From Actinoplanes sichuanensis (lineage in GTDB: Bacteria; Actinomycetota; Actinomycetes; Mycobacteriales; Micromonosporaceae), in assembly GCF_033097365.1 (NCBI RefSeq), contig NZ_AP028461.1, positions 8,184,001-8,248,000 on the forward strand: a stretch of 64,000 nucleotides of DNA. The letters are read 5' to 3'. A program made the translations under genes and the position numbers. The notes under the pieces are model-generated. The model was not told where the DNA came from. It was given only the letters and a program-made list of their open reading frames with translations, and ran no database searches. This document shows, piece by piece, positions 45,558-54,000 of the stretch; position 1 is the first letter of the stretch, and every line of letters starts with the position of its first letter.

Positions 45558-47501
45558 CTAAGCGGGAACCCGCAGATTGTTCACGGGTGTCAGGGGCAGC
45601 AGCTTCTTGCCGGTCGGGCCGATCTGGATCTCGGTGTCCATCGACGGGCAGACGCCGCAGTCGAAGCACGGGGTCCAGCGGCAGTCGTCCTGCTCGTACT
45701 CGCTCTTCGAGTCCTGCCAGTCCTGCCAGAGCCAGTCCTTGTCGAGGCCGGAGTCCAGGTGGTCCCAGGGCAGGACCTCCAACTCCTCGCGCTCGCGGGT
45801 GGTGAACCAGTCCAGGTCCACCCCGAAGCCGGGCAGCACCTCGTCGGCGGCCTCGACCCACCGCGCGTACGAGAAGTGCTCGGACCAGCCGTCGAAGCGG
45901 CCGCCCTTCTCCCAGACCCGGCGGATGACCTGGCCGACCCGGCGGTCACCGCGGGACAGCAGGCCCTCGATCAGTGAGGGCTCGCCGTCGTGGTAGCGGA
46001 AACCGATCGCCCGGCCGAGCGAACGGTCGCTGTTGATCGCGTTCTTGAGCATCTTGAGCCGGCCGTCGATGGTCTCCGGCCGGTCCATCGGCGCCCACTG
46101 GAACGGGGTGTGCGGCTTGGGCACGAACCCGCCGATCGACACCGTGCAGCGGATGTCCTTGGTGCCGGCGGCCTCCCGACCGGCCCGGATCACCTCGTGC
46201 GCCATCTCGGCGATCTCCAGCACGTCCTCATCGGTCTCGCTGGGCAGGCCGCACATGAAGTACAGCTTGACCTGCCGCCAGCCGTTCGAGTACGCGGTGA
46301 CGACCGTCCGGATCAGATCCTCCTTGGTCACCATCTTGTTGATGACCTTGCGGATCCGCTCCGAGCCGCCCTCCGGCGCGAAGGTGAGACCGGTGCGCCG
46401 CCCGTTGCGGGACAGCTCCTGGGCCAGATCGATGTTGAACGCGTCGACCCGGGTGGACGGCAGCGACAGCGAGACGTTGGTGTCCGCATACTGCTCGGCC
46501 AGGCCGGAGCACATGTCACCGATCTCCGAGTGGTCGGCGCTGGACAGCGAGAGCAGGCCGACCTCGCTGTAGCCGGAGAACTCCAGGCCCTCCTTGACCA
46601 TCTGGCCGACCGTGGTGATCGACCGCTCCCGCACCGGGCGGGTGATCATGCCGGCCTGGCAGAACCGGCAGCCCCGGGTGCAGCCGCGGAAGATCTCCAC
46701 CGCATAGCGCTCGTGCACCGTCTCGGCCAGCGGGACGAGCGGCTTCTTCGGGTACGGCCACGCGTCCAGATCCATCGTGGTCCGCTTGGCCACCCGGAAC
46801 GGCACGTCCGGCCGGTTCGGCACGACACGCTGGATGCGGCCGTCGGGCAGGTAGTCGACGTCGTAGAACCGGGGCACGTAGATGCTCTCGGTCCGGGCCA
46901 GGCGCAGCAACAGCTCGTCACGCCCGCCGGGGCGGCCCTCCGCCTTCCACTCCCGGATGATCCCGGTGATCTCCAGGACCGCCTCCTCGCCGTCACCGAG
47001 CACGGCGGCGTCGATGAAGTCGGCGATCGGCTCCGGGTTGAAGCTGGCGTGCCCACCGGCCAGGACGATCGGGTGGGACTCGTCACGGTCGGCGCTGTCC
47101 AGCGGGATGCCGGCCAGGTCGAGCGCGCTGAGCATGTTGGTGTAGCCCAGCTCGGTGGCGAACGACAATCCGAACACGTCGAACGCCTTCACCGGCCGGT
47201 GCGCGTCGACGGTGAACTGGGGGACGCCGTTCTCCTTCATGAGCGCCTCGAGGTCCGGCCACACCGAATAGGTGCGCTCGGCGAGCACGTCCTCCTGCTC
47301 GTTGAGCACCTCGTAGAGGATCTGCACGCCCTGGTTGGGCAGGCCGACCTCGTAGGCGTCCGGATACATCAGAGCCCACCGGACGGTGGTCGCCTCCCAG
47401 TCCTTGACGACGGCACCGAGCTCGCCGCCCACATACTGGATCGGTTTGCTGACCCGGGGCAGCAGCTGCTCCAGCTGCGGGAAGACGGAACTCACGCTCA
47501 T
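45558..47501 (-). CDS. Radical SAM protein with B12-binding-like domain (TIGR03960 family)
   Basis: A 647-residue protein. The N-terminal B12-binding-like part contains GLPNQGVQILYEVLNEQEDV and IVLAGGHASFNPEPIADFID; the radical-SAM core has FRGCTRGCRFCQAG (CxxxCxxC) near residue 275 and FAPEGGSERIRKVINK. The C-terminus carries a Cys cluster (CRWTPCFDCGVCP) that could bind a second iron-sulfur cluster. Members pair with TIGR03936/DUF2344 proteins next to rne; the substrate is unestablished. Its stop codon is part of the ribosome binding site (TAGGAG) of the next gene. Confidence 0.92.
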   Translation of the reverse strand: MSVSSVFPQLEQLLPRVSKPIQYVGGELGAVVKDWEATTVRWALMYPDAYEVGLPNQGVQILYEVLNEQEDVLAERTYSVWPDLEALMKENGVPQFTVDAHRPVKAFDVFGLSFATELGYTNMLSALDLAGIPLDSADRDESHPIVLAGGHASFNPEPIADFIDAAVLGDGEEAVLEITGIIREWKAEGRPGGRDELLLRLARTESIYVPRFYDVDYLPDGRIQRVVPNRPDVPFRVAKRTTMDLDAWPYPKKPLVPLAETVHERYAVEIFRGCTRGCRFCQAGMITRPVRERSITTVGQMVKEGLEFSGYSEVGLLSLSSADHSEIGDMCSGLAEQYADTNVSLSLPSTRVDAFNIDLAQELSRNGRRTGLTFAPEGGSERIRKVINKMVTKEDLIRTVVTAYSNGWRQVKLYFMCGLPSETDEDVLEIAEMAHEVIRAGREAAGTKDIRCTVSIGGFVPKPHTPFQWAPMDRPETIDGRLKMLKNAINSDRSLGRAIGFRYHDGEPSLIEGLLSRGDRRVGQVIRRVWEKGGRFDGWSEHFSYARWVEAADEVLPGFGVDLDWFTTREREELEVLPWDHLDSGLDKDWLWQDWQDSKSEYEQDDCRWTPCFDCGVCPSMDTEIQIGPTGKKLLPLTPVNNLRVPA

Positions 47502-47521
47502 GGGTGTCCAGGGTACGCGGA

Positions 47522-47866
47522 CTACCCGCCCAGTTCCGTCGCGGCCCGGTCCAGGTCGGTGGCGAGCAGGTCGGCCCGGAACGCGCAGAGCTGCAACGTC
47601 ATCCGTGCGGCCCCACGCTCGCCGACGACCAGACGGATCGGTTTGCCCCGGTCGTCCAGGTCCCCGACGATGAAGTCGAGCAGCCGTACTCCGGCGCTGT
47701 CCAGGAACGAGACGGCGGTCAGGTCGATCAGCACGGCGCTGGCCGAGGTGGTCCGGGCCACGATGACCCGGCCGATGTCGTTGGCGTTGGCCAGGTCGAT
47801 CTCACCCTTCAGGTGGACTAGATCGGCCACCCCACGACGGGAGAAACTCACCCACTGGTCGGTCAT
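47522..47866 (-). CDS. STAS domain anti-sigma factor antagonist
   Basis: A 114-residue STAS protein: VADLVHLKGEIDLANANDIG and DLTAVSFLDSAGVRLL, with the phosphorylatable Ser at about residue 57 in the DSAG motif. Unphosphorylated STAS antagonists bind anti-sigma kinases and free the sigma factor. Its start overlaps the stop of the PAS/PP2C gene by 4 bases, so it is almost certainly that protein's substrate or partner. Confidence 0.92.
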   Translation of the reverse strand: MTDQWVSFSRRGVADLVHLKGEIDLANANDIGRVIVARTTSASAVLIDLTAVSFLDSAGVRLLDFIVGDLDDRGKPIRLVVGERGAARMTLQLCAFRADLLATDLDRAATELGG

Positions 47867-50364
47867 GCCTCACCCCGATGCCGGCGCATGATCACCGTCG
47901 TACCCTCCCCGGCCCGGTCGAAGGCCACCTCGTCCATCGACTCGTAGATCAGTTGCAGCCCGCGCCCACGGGCCTCGTCGTTGCCCGGGCCACGCCAGCG
48001 GCCCCGATCGCCGACCCGGACCTCCACCGTGCCGGGGCTGATCGTGGCGGCCACGTCGACCACACCGAACGGGTCGTCCTGGTAGCCGTGCTCGATCGAG
48101 TTGGCCACCGCCTCGGAGCAGGCCAGCAGCACCGCGTTCAGGCAGTCCGGGTCGACACCGTGCCCGGCCAACCAGCCGCGCATGTCGGCGCGGAGCAGCG
48201 CTATCTGCAACGGGTCGGCGCCGATCGAGCGTTCCAGCCGCTCCTCGGTGCCGAGCGTCAGGCAGAGCAGGCAGACGTCGTCGGAGTGGTCCCGGCCGAC
48301 GAGCGTGTCGGCCAGCCCGGCGGTCAGGCCCTTGAGCGGGGCGTCGCGCACCCGGGCGTACTCCCGGGCCAGGATCTCGAAGCCACGGTCGATGCCCCGG
48401 CCGCGGCGCTCGATCAGGCCGTCGGTGTAGAGCAGCAGGCGGCTCCCGGCGGCCAGACGCATCCGGTGCTCGACCCGGCGGACGTCACCGGCCCGCGAGC
48501 CGAGCGGTGCCGACCGGGCCTGCAACAGGTACTCCGGCGAGCCGGCCGGCTCGTGCAACAGCGGCGGCAGATGCCCGGCGCAGGCGAACGCGATCTCGCT
48601 GCTGAGCAGATCCACCTCGGCGTAGACCAGGGTGGCCATCCGGGCCGAGTCGACCCGGTCACAGAACCGGTCCAGGCCCTCCAGCAGCCGGGCGGGCCCG
48701 TTCTCGGCCGAGGCCAGCGCCCGGATCGCGCTGCGCAGCTGACCCATCGTGGTGGCCGCCTCGATGCCCCGGCCGACCACGTCGCCGACCACCACTGCCA
48801 GCTTGTTCGCGGTGATCAGGAAGGCGTCGTACCAGTCGCCGCCGACCTCCATGTCCTGCGCCGCGGCCTGGTAGTGGGTCTCCACCACGAACCTCGGGTC
48901 GGTGCCCGGCACGTCGGCGGCGAGCAGGCTCCGTTGTAGGGTCCGGGCGATGGCCCGCTCCTGCTCGTAGAGGCGCGCGTTCTCACAGGCGAGAGCGGCC
49001 CGGTCGGCCAGGTCGATCAGGAACAACCGCTCGGCCTCGGCACCGCGACGGTCGGGCGCCATCCGCAGCGCCAGTGTGCCGAGCACCCGGCCGCGGACGA
49101 TCAGCGGCAGCACCGTACAGCCCAGGCCGTCACCGTCGGTGGCGAAGACGGGCGCCGCGGTCTCGATCGCCTCGGCCGTCCGGGCCTCGATCCGGGCCGG
49201 GTCGGGCGCCGGGCCGCCGTGGTGCTCGACCAGGCCGGCCGGGCCCACCTGGAGCCGTACCAGCGCCCAGTCGGCGATCTCCGGCACCACCCGCTCGACC
49301 AGCCGGCGGGCCCGCTGGAGCAGGCGGTGCTCCTCGTCGAGCGCGCGGGTGGTCCGGGCCAGGAACGAGGCCCGCTCCTCGCGGTGGCGGGCGTCGTCGT
49401 AGAGGCGGGCCCGGTCCAACGCCTGACCGGCCTGCTGGCCGAGCAACCGGATGACCCGCAGCTCACCGTCGGTGAGCACACGCTCGTCACGGAAACTGAA
49501 CGCCAGCACCCCGAGCACCGCCGGGCCGCCGTGCTCCTCGGCCGGCCCGGTGGTCAGCGGCAGCAGCACCACGGTGCCCCGGCCGGACTTGCGCATCGAC
49601 TCGGCCAGGTCCGGGAAGTGTGCCTCGGCCTCGGCCAGGGTGCCGATCACGTGCAGGTCACCGCGCCGGGCCACCTCGGCCACCGCCCGGGTCGACGAGC
49701 GGGGCATGTCGTCCCAGTTGCCGGTGGTCGGGTCGGTCGAGGCCACCGCGACCAGCTGGTCCCGTTCCGCGTCGAGCAGGTAGATGCTGGTGCTGGTGGC
49801 TTGGAAGGCGGGCTCCGGAGCACGGACCACCGCCTCCGCGACCTCGGCCTCGGTAGGGGCCGCCGCCAGGTCGGCCACTATCTGCTGGAGAACCTGGACC
49901 CGCTGCTCGGACGCCTCGGCGGCCCGGCGGGCGGCCAGCAGCTCCCGCTCGTAGCTGCGCCGCTCGGTGGCGTTGAAGACCATCGTGCGGATGATCCGGG
50001 GTGACCCGGTCGGGCCCCGCTCCAGCACCGAGTTGACCAGGGTGGGCAGCCGGCGCTTGTCGACACCGACCACCTCCAGGGCGATCTCGTGCACCTCGCC
50101 CTGCATCGCCAGCAACGGCGCGTAATGGGTCTCGTGGTAGATCTGGTCACCCGGAGTCAGCAGGTCACGGAACCGTTTGTGACCGACCAGGTCGGCCCGG
50201 GCATACCCGGTCCACGTCAGGAACGTCTCGTTGACCCGGACGATGGTGCCGTCCGGAAGCGTCGTCAGGTAACCACACGGCGCATGTTCGTACAGGTCCT
50301 CGGGATCGTCGTCCCAGGGCAGTCGCAACTCCTGTGTCACGTCCGGCCCGCCAGATTCGCTCAC
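47863..50364 (-). CDS. PAS-GAF-SpoIIE phosphatase fused to an RsbW-like ATPase domain
   Basis: An 833-residue soluble protein: PAS (about 22-140), coiled coil (140-170), two GAF-like domains (about 165-320 and 330-470), PP2C/SpoIIE phosphatase (490-705; GGDWYD at 508-513, VGDVVGRG at 526-533, Asp in RDHSDD 692-696) and a HATPase_c kinase domain of the RsbW/SpoIIAB type (710-830; EAVANSIEHG at 751-760, VGDRGRW, RGRGLQLI). It therefore joins a phosphatase and a possible anti-sigma kinase in one chain. PAS-PP2C is the architecture of RsbP, and an RsbQ-type gene lies 29 bases upstream while the STAS gene overlaps downstream. GTG start. Confidence 0.9.
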   Translation of the reverse strand: MSESGGPDVTQELRLPWDDDPEDLYEHAPCGYLTTLPDGTIVRVNETFLTWTGYARADLVGHKRFRDLLTPGDQIYHETHYAPLLAMQGEVHEIALEVVGVDKRRLPTLVNSVLERGPTGSPRIIRTMVFNATERRSYERELLAARRAAEASEQRVQVLQQIVADLAAAPTEAEVAEAVVRAPEPAFQATSTSIYLLDAERDQLVAVASTDPTTGNWDDMPRSSTRAVAEVARRGDLHVIGTLAEAEAHFPDLAESMRKSGRGTVVLLPLTTGPAEEHGGPAVLGVLAFSFRDERVLTDGELRVIRLLGQQAGQALDRARLYDDARHREERASFLARTTRALDEEHRLLQRARRLVERVVPEIADWALVRLQVGPAGLVEHHGGPAPDPARIEARTAEAIETAAPVFATDGDGLGCTVLPLIVRGRVLGTLALRMAPDRRGAEAERLFLIDLADRAALACENARLYEQERAIARTLQRSLLAADVPGTDPRFVVETHYQAAAQDMEVGGDWYDAFLITANKLAVVVGDVVGRGIEAATTMGQLRSAIRALASAENGPARLLEGLDRFCDRVDSARMATLVYAEVDLLSSEIAFACAGHLPPLLHEPAGSPEYLLQARSAPLGSRAGDVRRVEHRMRLAAGSRLLLYTDGLIERRGRGIDRGFEILAREYARVRDAPLKGLTAGLADTLVGRDHSDDVCLLCLTLGTEERLERSIGADPLQIALLRADMRGWLAGHGVDPDCLNAVLLACSEAVANSIEHGYQDDPFGVVDVAATISPGTVEVRVGDRGRWRGPGNDEARGRGLQLIYESMDEVAFDRAGEGTTVIMRRHRGEA

Positions 50365-50393
50365 GCCAATGCTCCGCCGATCATGCCCGCTGT

Positions 50394-51191
50394 CTACAAC
50401 CAGGACTTGATGGCGTCAACCGTTTCCTCCGGCGCGCTCAGATTCGGACAGTGACCTGTCGCGTTGAGCGCCACGAACTTGCTGTCCGGTGTGTTCTGGT
50501 GGACGTACTCGCCGACCACGGTGGGCGCGATGACGTCGTCGGAGCACTGCAGGATCAGCGACGGGACCCGCAGGTTCGGCAGGTCGGCCCGGTTGTCGGA
50601 GAGGAACGTGACGCGGGCGAACTTCTTGGCGATCTCCGGGTCGGTCGCGCAGAAGCTGTTGGTCAGCTCCTCGCCCAACTCGGGACGCTCCGGGTTGCCC
50701 ATGATGACCGGGGCCATCGCACTCGACCAGCCCAGGTAGTTGCTGTCCAGCGACTCCAGCAGCCCGTCGATGTCGGCCCGGGTGAAGCCGCCGACATAGC
50801 CGGCCGTCTCGTCGTCGATGTACCGCGGGGACGGGCCGACCATCACGATCCCGGCGAACCGCTCCGGCTCCCGGTTCGCGGCCAGCACGCCGATCATCGA
50901 GCTCACCGAGTGGCCGACGAGGATGACGTCGTGCAGGTCGTGCTCCCGGACGATGTCCAGGACGTCCTCGGCGTACCCGGCCAGGGAGCCGTGTCGTTCG
51001 TCCCGGTAGGCCGACAGGTCCGACCGCCCGTTGCCGACGTGATCGAACAGGACGATCCGGTGGGTGTCCTCGAACGCCGGGGTGACGAACCGCCACATGT
51101 TCTGGTCGCAGCCGTACCCGTGAGCGAACAGCATCGGCCGGCCGGACTCGGCGCCCGTGATCGTTACCGCGTTTCTCTCCGTCGTACCCAT
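50394..51191 (-). CDS. rsbQ: RsbQ-type alpha/beta hydrolase (energy-stress signalling)
   Basis: A 265-residue alpha/beta hydrolase: FAHGYGCDQNMWRFVTPAF, DHVGNGRSD, nucleophile elbow GHSVSSMIG (Ser 95), Asp 219 in CSDDVIAP and His 247 in GHCPNLSAPEE. Asp and His fall at the positions known for B. subtilis RsbQ (S96, D219, H247, from memory). RsbQ makes or delivers a small hydrophobic ligand that switches on the PAS-phosphatase RsbP; the plant receptors KAI2/D14 are relatives. ATG 51191 matches the family start. Placement before the PAS/PP2C gene supports the assignment. Confidence 0.88.
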   Translation of the reverse strand: MGTTERNAVTITGAESGRPMLFAHGYGCDQNMWRFVTPAFEDTHRIVLFDHVGNGRSDLSAYRDERHGSLAGYAEDVLDIVREHDLHDVILVGHSVSSMIGVLAANREPERFAGIVMVGPSPRYIDDETAGYVGGFTRADIDGLLESLDSNYLGWSSAMAPVIMGNPERPELGEELTNSFCATDPEIAKKFARVTFLSDNRADLPNLRVPSLILQCSDDVIAPTVVGEYVHQNTPDSKFVALNATGHCPNLSAPEETVDAIKSWL

Positions 51192-51466
51192 GCGATTCCG
51201 GCGCACCGCTGGAGACCGGCGCGCCCCTCCCTCCCGCAGCGAATGAGGTGTCGCGTGCCCGAGTGACCCCGGGCACTATCCGGCCCGTTGCGCCGGGTCG
51301 AAGCCAAGTCCGGGTAACCATACGACTCCGGAGCGTTTCGCACATCGCCCTCGTTGTCCGCCATTCATGTCCGGAGTCCGGATCCCGACCTCGCGTCCCA
51401 CTGGCACACCGCGCCTAACCTGGGATGGGAGTGCTGCCTTCAGGCGCGCGGGAGGAGATCGAATCC

Positions 51467-52852
51467 ATGGCCGACCAGCAGCCGGGTGACACCACCCCGG
51501 CCGCCGGAATGCCCGACCCCACCCGGTTCGCCGGATCCGGCGAACAGGCCACCGCTGATGTGCCCGGCTGGTGGAGCGGCGCGGCGCCGGTTCCCGAGAC
51601 GGCTCCACGCCGATCCCTGTGGTCCCGCATGGTGGACCGGATCAACGGCGACGAGCCGGTCGACCCGGACGACGACCGCACCACGATCCCGGCCGTCGAC
51701 CCATGGGCCGATCAGGACACTCCGGTCTGGCCGGACGCGTACACCACCCCGGCGGCACCGCTGCCCCCGACCCGGATCGAACAACCGGCGCCACGGGAGA
51801 CACCGGCACCGCGCGAGAATCCGGCGCCGCGTGAGACGCCGGCACCGCGCGAAAATCCGGCGCCGACGGTGAACCCGACCCGGCTGGAGACCCCGGTGGC
51901 GCGGGAAGACCGGGCGAAAACGCCAGGCATCACGCCGTCATCCCTTCCGGCGCCCGGCACCTATCCCCCACCGGCCGGCGGCACCGGACTGCCTCCGTTG
52001 ATCCCGCCGAAGATCCGCGCCTGGGGCCGCCGCGCCGCCGCGAGGAGTCAGCAGGCCGCGGCCGCCACCCCGGACCGGCTGCGTTCCCTGGGACAGCAGG
52101 CGACAGCGAAGGGCCAGCAGGTCGCCGCCGACGCCCCCGACCGCCTCCGGTCCCTGAGCCGGCAGGCCGCCGCGAAAGGCCGGCAGGCCGCCGGCGGTCC
52201 CGGCCGGTTGCGGCTGCTCAGCCGTCGGCCGAAGCCGTCCGGCCCGCCGCGGATCCCGGTTCAGCCGCGCACCCCGGCCCCGGTCGCCACACCGTGGACC
52301 CCGCCGAGGCCTCGCCGCCGCCGACGGTTCCGCCGGCTCGGCCTGTTCCTGGTGGTGGTCCTGGCCCTGGCCGGCGCCTACTGGTATGTGCCCGGCCTGC
52401 GCCAGTACCCGGTGACCGCCGCTCTGCCGGATTCGTTCTCCGACCTCAGCCTGCGCGACAACGCGGCCGGCCGCCGCGCCGCGCAACGCCTGGCCGACGA
52501 GTTGCAGGGTGCCGACGGCAGCACGTTCGCCGGCATCTACACCGACCCGCGCGGCAAACGGGTCACCGTCTTCGGCGTGACGGGCCTCCGCCTGACCCCG
52601 GACACCGACGTGGAAGCCCAGCTCAGCCGTCTGGCCGACTCCCTGAGCCTGAAGAACATCGAATCCTTCGACCTCGGCGAGTTCGGCGCACACCAGCGCT
52701 GCGGAACCGGCCGCCTCGACGACACCTCGGTGGTGGCCTGCACCTGGGCCGATCACGGCAGCCTGGCCACGGTCCTGCTGACCCGCCGGTCCCTGACCGA
52801 CAGCGCCGACCTGGTGGCCCGCCTCCGAAAGGCGGTGCTGAGCCCGGCCTGA
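51467..52852 (+). CDS. Single-pass membrane protein with repeat-rich cytosolic half
   Basis: A 461-residue protein of unknown function. The N-terminal 285 residues are Pro/Ala/Arg rich and contain an APRETPAPREN repeat (about residues 108-130) and two to three copies of a helical unit around RLRSLSRQAAAKGRQAA (about 200-255). After a basic RPRRRRRFRR stop-transfer comes one membrane helix (LGLFLVVVLALAGAYWYVPG, about 300-320) and an extracellular alpha/beta domain of 140 residues with DPRGKRVTVFGVTGL and two Cys (HQRCGTG, VVACTW). ATG 51467 follows GGGAGGAG by 9 bases. It stands alone, divergent from rsbQ. Confidence 0.75.
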   Translation: MADQQPGDTTPAAGMPDPTRFAGSGEQATADVPGWWSGAAPVPETAPRRSLWSRMVDRINGDEPVDPDDDRTTIPAVDPWADQDTPVWPDAYTTPAAPLPPTRIEQPAPRETPAPRENPAPRETPAPRENPAPTVNPTRLETPVAREDRAKTPGITPSSLPAPGTYPPPAGGTGLPPLIPPKIRAWGRRAAARSQQAAAATPDRLRSLGQQATAKGQQVAADAPDRLRSLSRQAAAKGRQAAGGPGRLRLLSRRPKPSGPPRIPVQPRTPAPVATPWTPPRPRRRRRFRRLGLFLVVVLALAGAYWYVPGLRQYPVTAALPDSFSDLSLRDNAAGRRAAQRLADELQGADGSTFAGIYTDPRGKRVTVFGVTGLRLTPDTDVEAQLSRLADSLSLKNIESFDLGEFGAHQRCGTGRLDDTSVVACTWADHGSLATVLLTRRSLTDSADLVARLRKAVLSPA

Positions 52853-53190
52853 CCGGTCACCGTCAAGGACAACCCCGATGCGGTACGGCCAGGCGCACCG
52901 CCTCGTGCCGATCCGCGACGCGGGCGGACCGTCCCGGCCGACAGCGCGACCGCCGGGCTGATGCGTCCGTCGGCCGTCATCGAGCGCCGCGGACCGACCG
53001 CACCGCCTCTTCGCCTGCGCCGTCGTCGGGCGTTACGGACCGACCGCAGACGACCGCACCGCCTCTTCGACCGCGCCCGTCGTCGGGCGTCGCGGGCCGG
53101 CCGGACGCCTCAGCCCGAAAGGCGCGCTGGGGCCGTGCGTGTCGCCCGCCTCGCGGGTCGGCACGAGGCGGGGCGGGTAGCCGTACGAGA
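52853..53190. other. Intergenic stretch with a duplicated 38-bp segment
   Basis: Between the convergent membrane-protein and acyltransferase genes. A segment starting GACCGCACCGCCTCTTCG and ending GTCGTCGGGCGT occurs at 52996-53033 and again at 53052-53090 with few changes. No gene, no clear terminator and no promoter is evident. Confidence 0.55.
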
Positions 53191-53865
53191 TTATTCTGAC
53201 TCGTCGCGTTTCGGGGCGTAGCGCGGGATGTATTCCTGGCCGGTCAGTTTCTGGATCTCGGTCATCACGTAGTCGGTGAGCTCGCGCAGGGCCGAACGGT
53301 CGTCGGAGCGGCCGATCGTCTCGATGGGCTTGCCGAACTTGACCGAGATCACACCGCGTTCCAGCTTGGGCACCAGGCGGCCGATCGGCTGGACCTTGTC
53401 GGTGCCGGCCACGCCGACCGGGATGATCGGGACGCCGGCGGCGACGGCCAGGCGGGCGACGCCGGTGCGGCCGCGGTAGAGGCGGCCGTCCGGCGAGCGG
53501 GTGCCCTCCGGGTAGACGGCGATCAGGTCACCGCCCTGCAGCGCCGGGATGGCCGCGTCGAAAGCGGTCAGTGCGGCCCGGCCGCCCTCGCGCTCGACCC
53601 GGATGGCGCCCAGGCCCTCCATCAGCTTGCGGTTCAGGAACCCCTTGACGCCGGTGCCGGTGAAGTAGTCGGACTTGGCCCAGAAGGCCAGGTGACGAGG
53701 GACCACGGTGCCCAGGAGGAGTTCGTCGGCGACGGAGAGGTGATTGCCCGCGAAGATCGCGCCGCCGGTGTGCGGGATGTGCTCGATGCCCTCGACGTGC
53801 GGGCGCCAGCCGAGGTTCAGGGCCGTGCCGACCGTGGCTTTGGCGATCGAGTAGAGCAGGGGCAC
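53191..53865 (-). CDS. 1-acyl-sn-glycerol-3-phosphate acyltransferase (PlsC family)
   Basis: A 224-residue acyltransferase with the catalytic HX4D motif in NHLSVADE (about residue 43), the substrate motif FPEGT-like VYPEGTRSPDG and IIPVGVAGTDKV. It transfers acyl chains to lysophosphatidic acid or a related acceptor at the membrane. GTG 53865 follows GGAGGACGGAA; the longer frame lacks support. A short hydrophobic N-terminus (PLLYSIAKATVGTALNLGW) may touch the membrane. ileS ends 135 bases upstream. Confidence 0.92.
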   Translation of the reverse strand: MPLLYSIAKATVGTALNLGWRPHVEGIEHIPHTGGAIFAGNHLSVADELLLGTVVPRHLAFWAKSDYFTGTGVKGFLNRKLMEGLGAIRVEREGGRAALTAFDAAIPALQGGDLIAVYPEGTRSPDGRLYRGRTGVARLAVAAGVPIIPVGVAGTDKVQPIGRLVPKLERGVISVKFGKPIETIGRSDDRSALRELTDYVMTEIQKLTGQEYIPRYAPKRDESE

Positions 53866-54000
53866 TTCCGTCCTCCGGGACGCATGGGGGGTGTGTGGTG
53901 CTGTGAGGTTAGCTGACAGTCGCCGGGAAGTACCTAGTGATCTTGGCCGAGCCCGGACGCCCGCCCACTTGAAGGCGAACATCCGGGCCAATCGGCTGAA

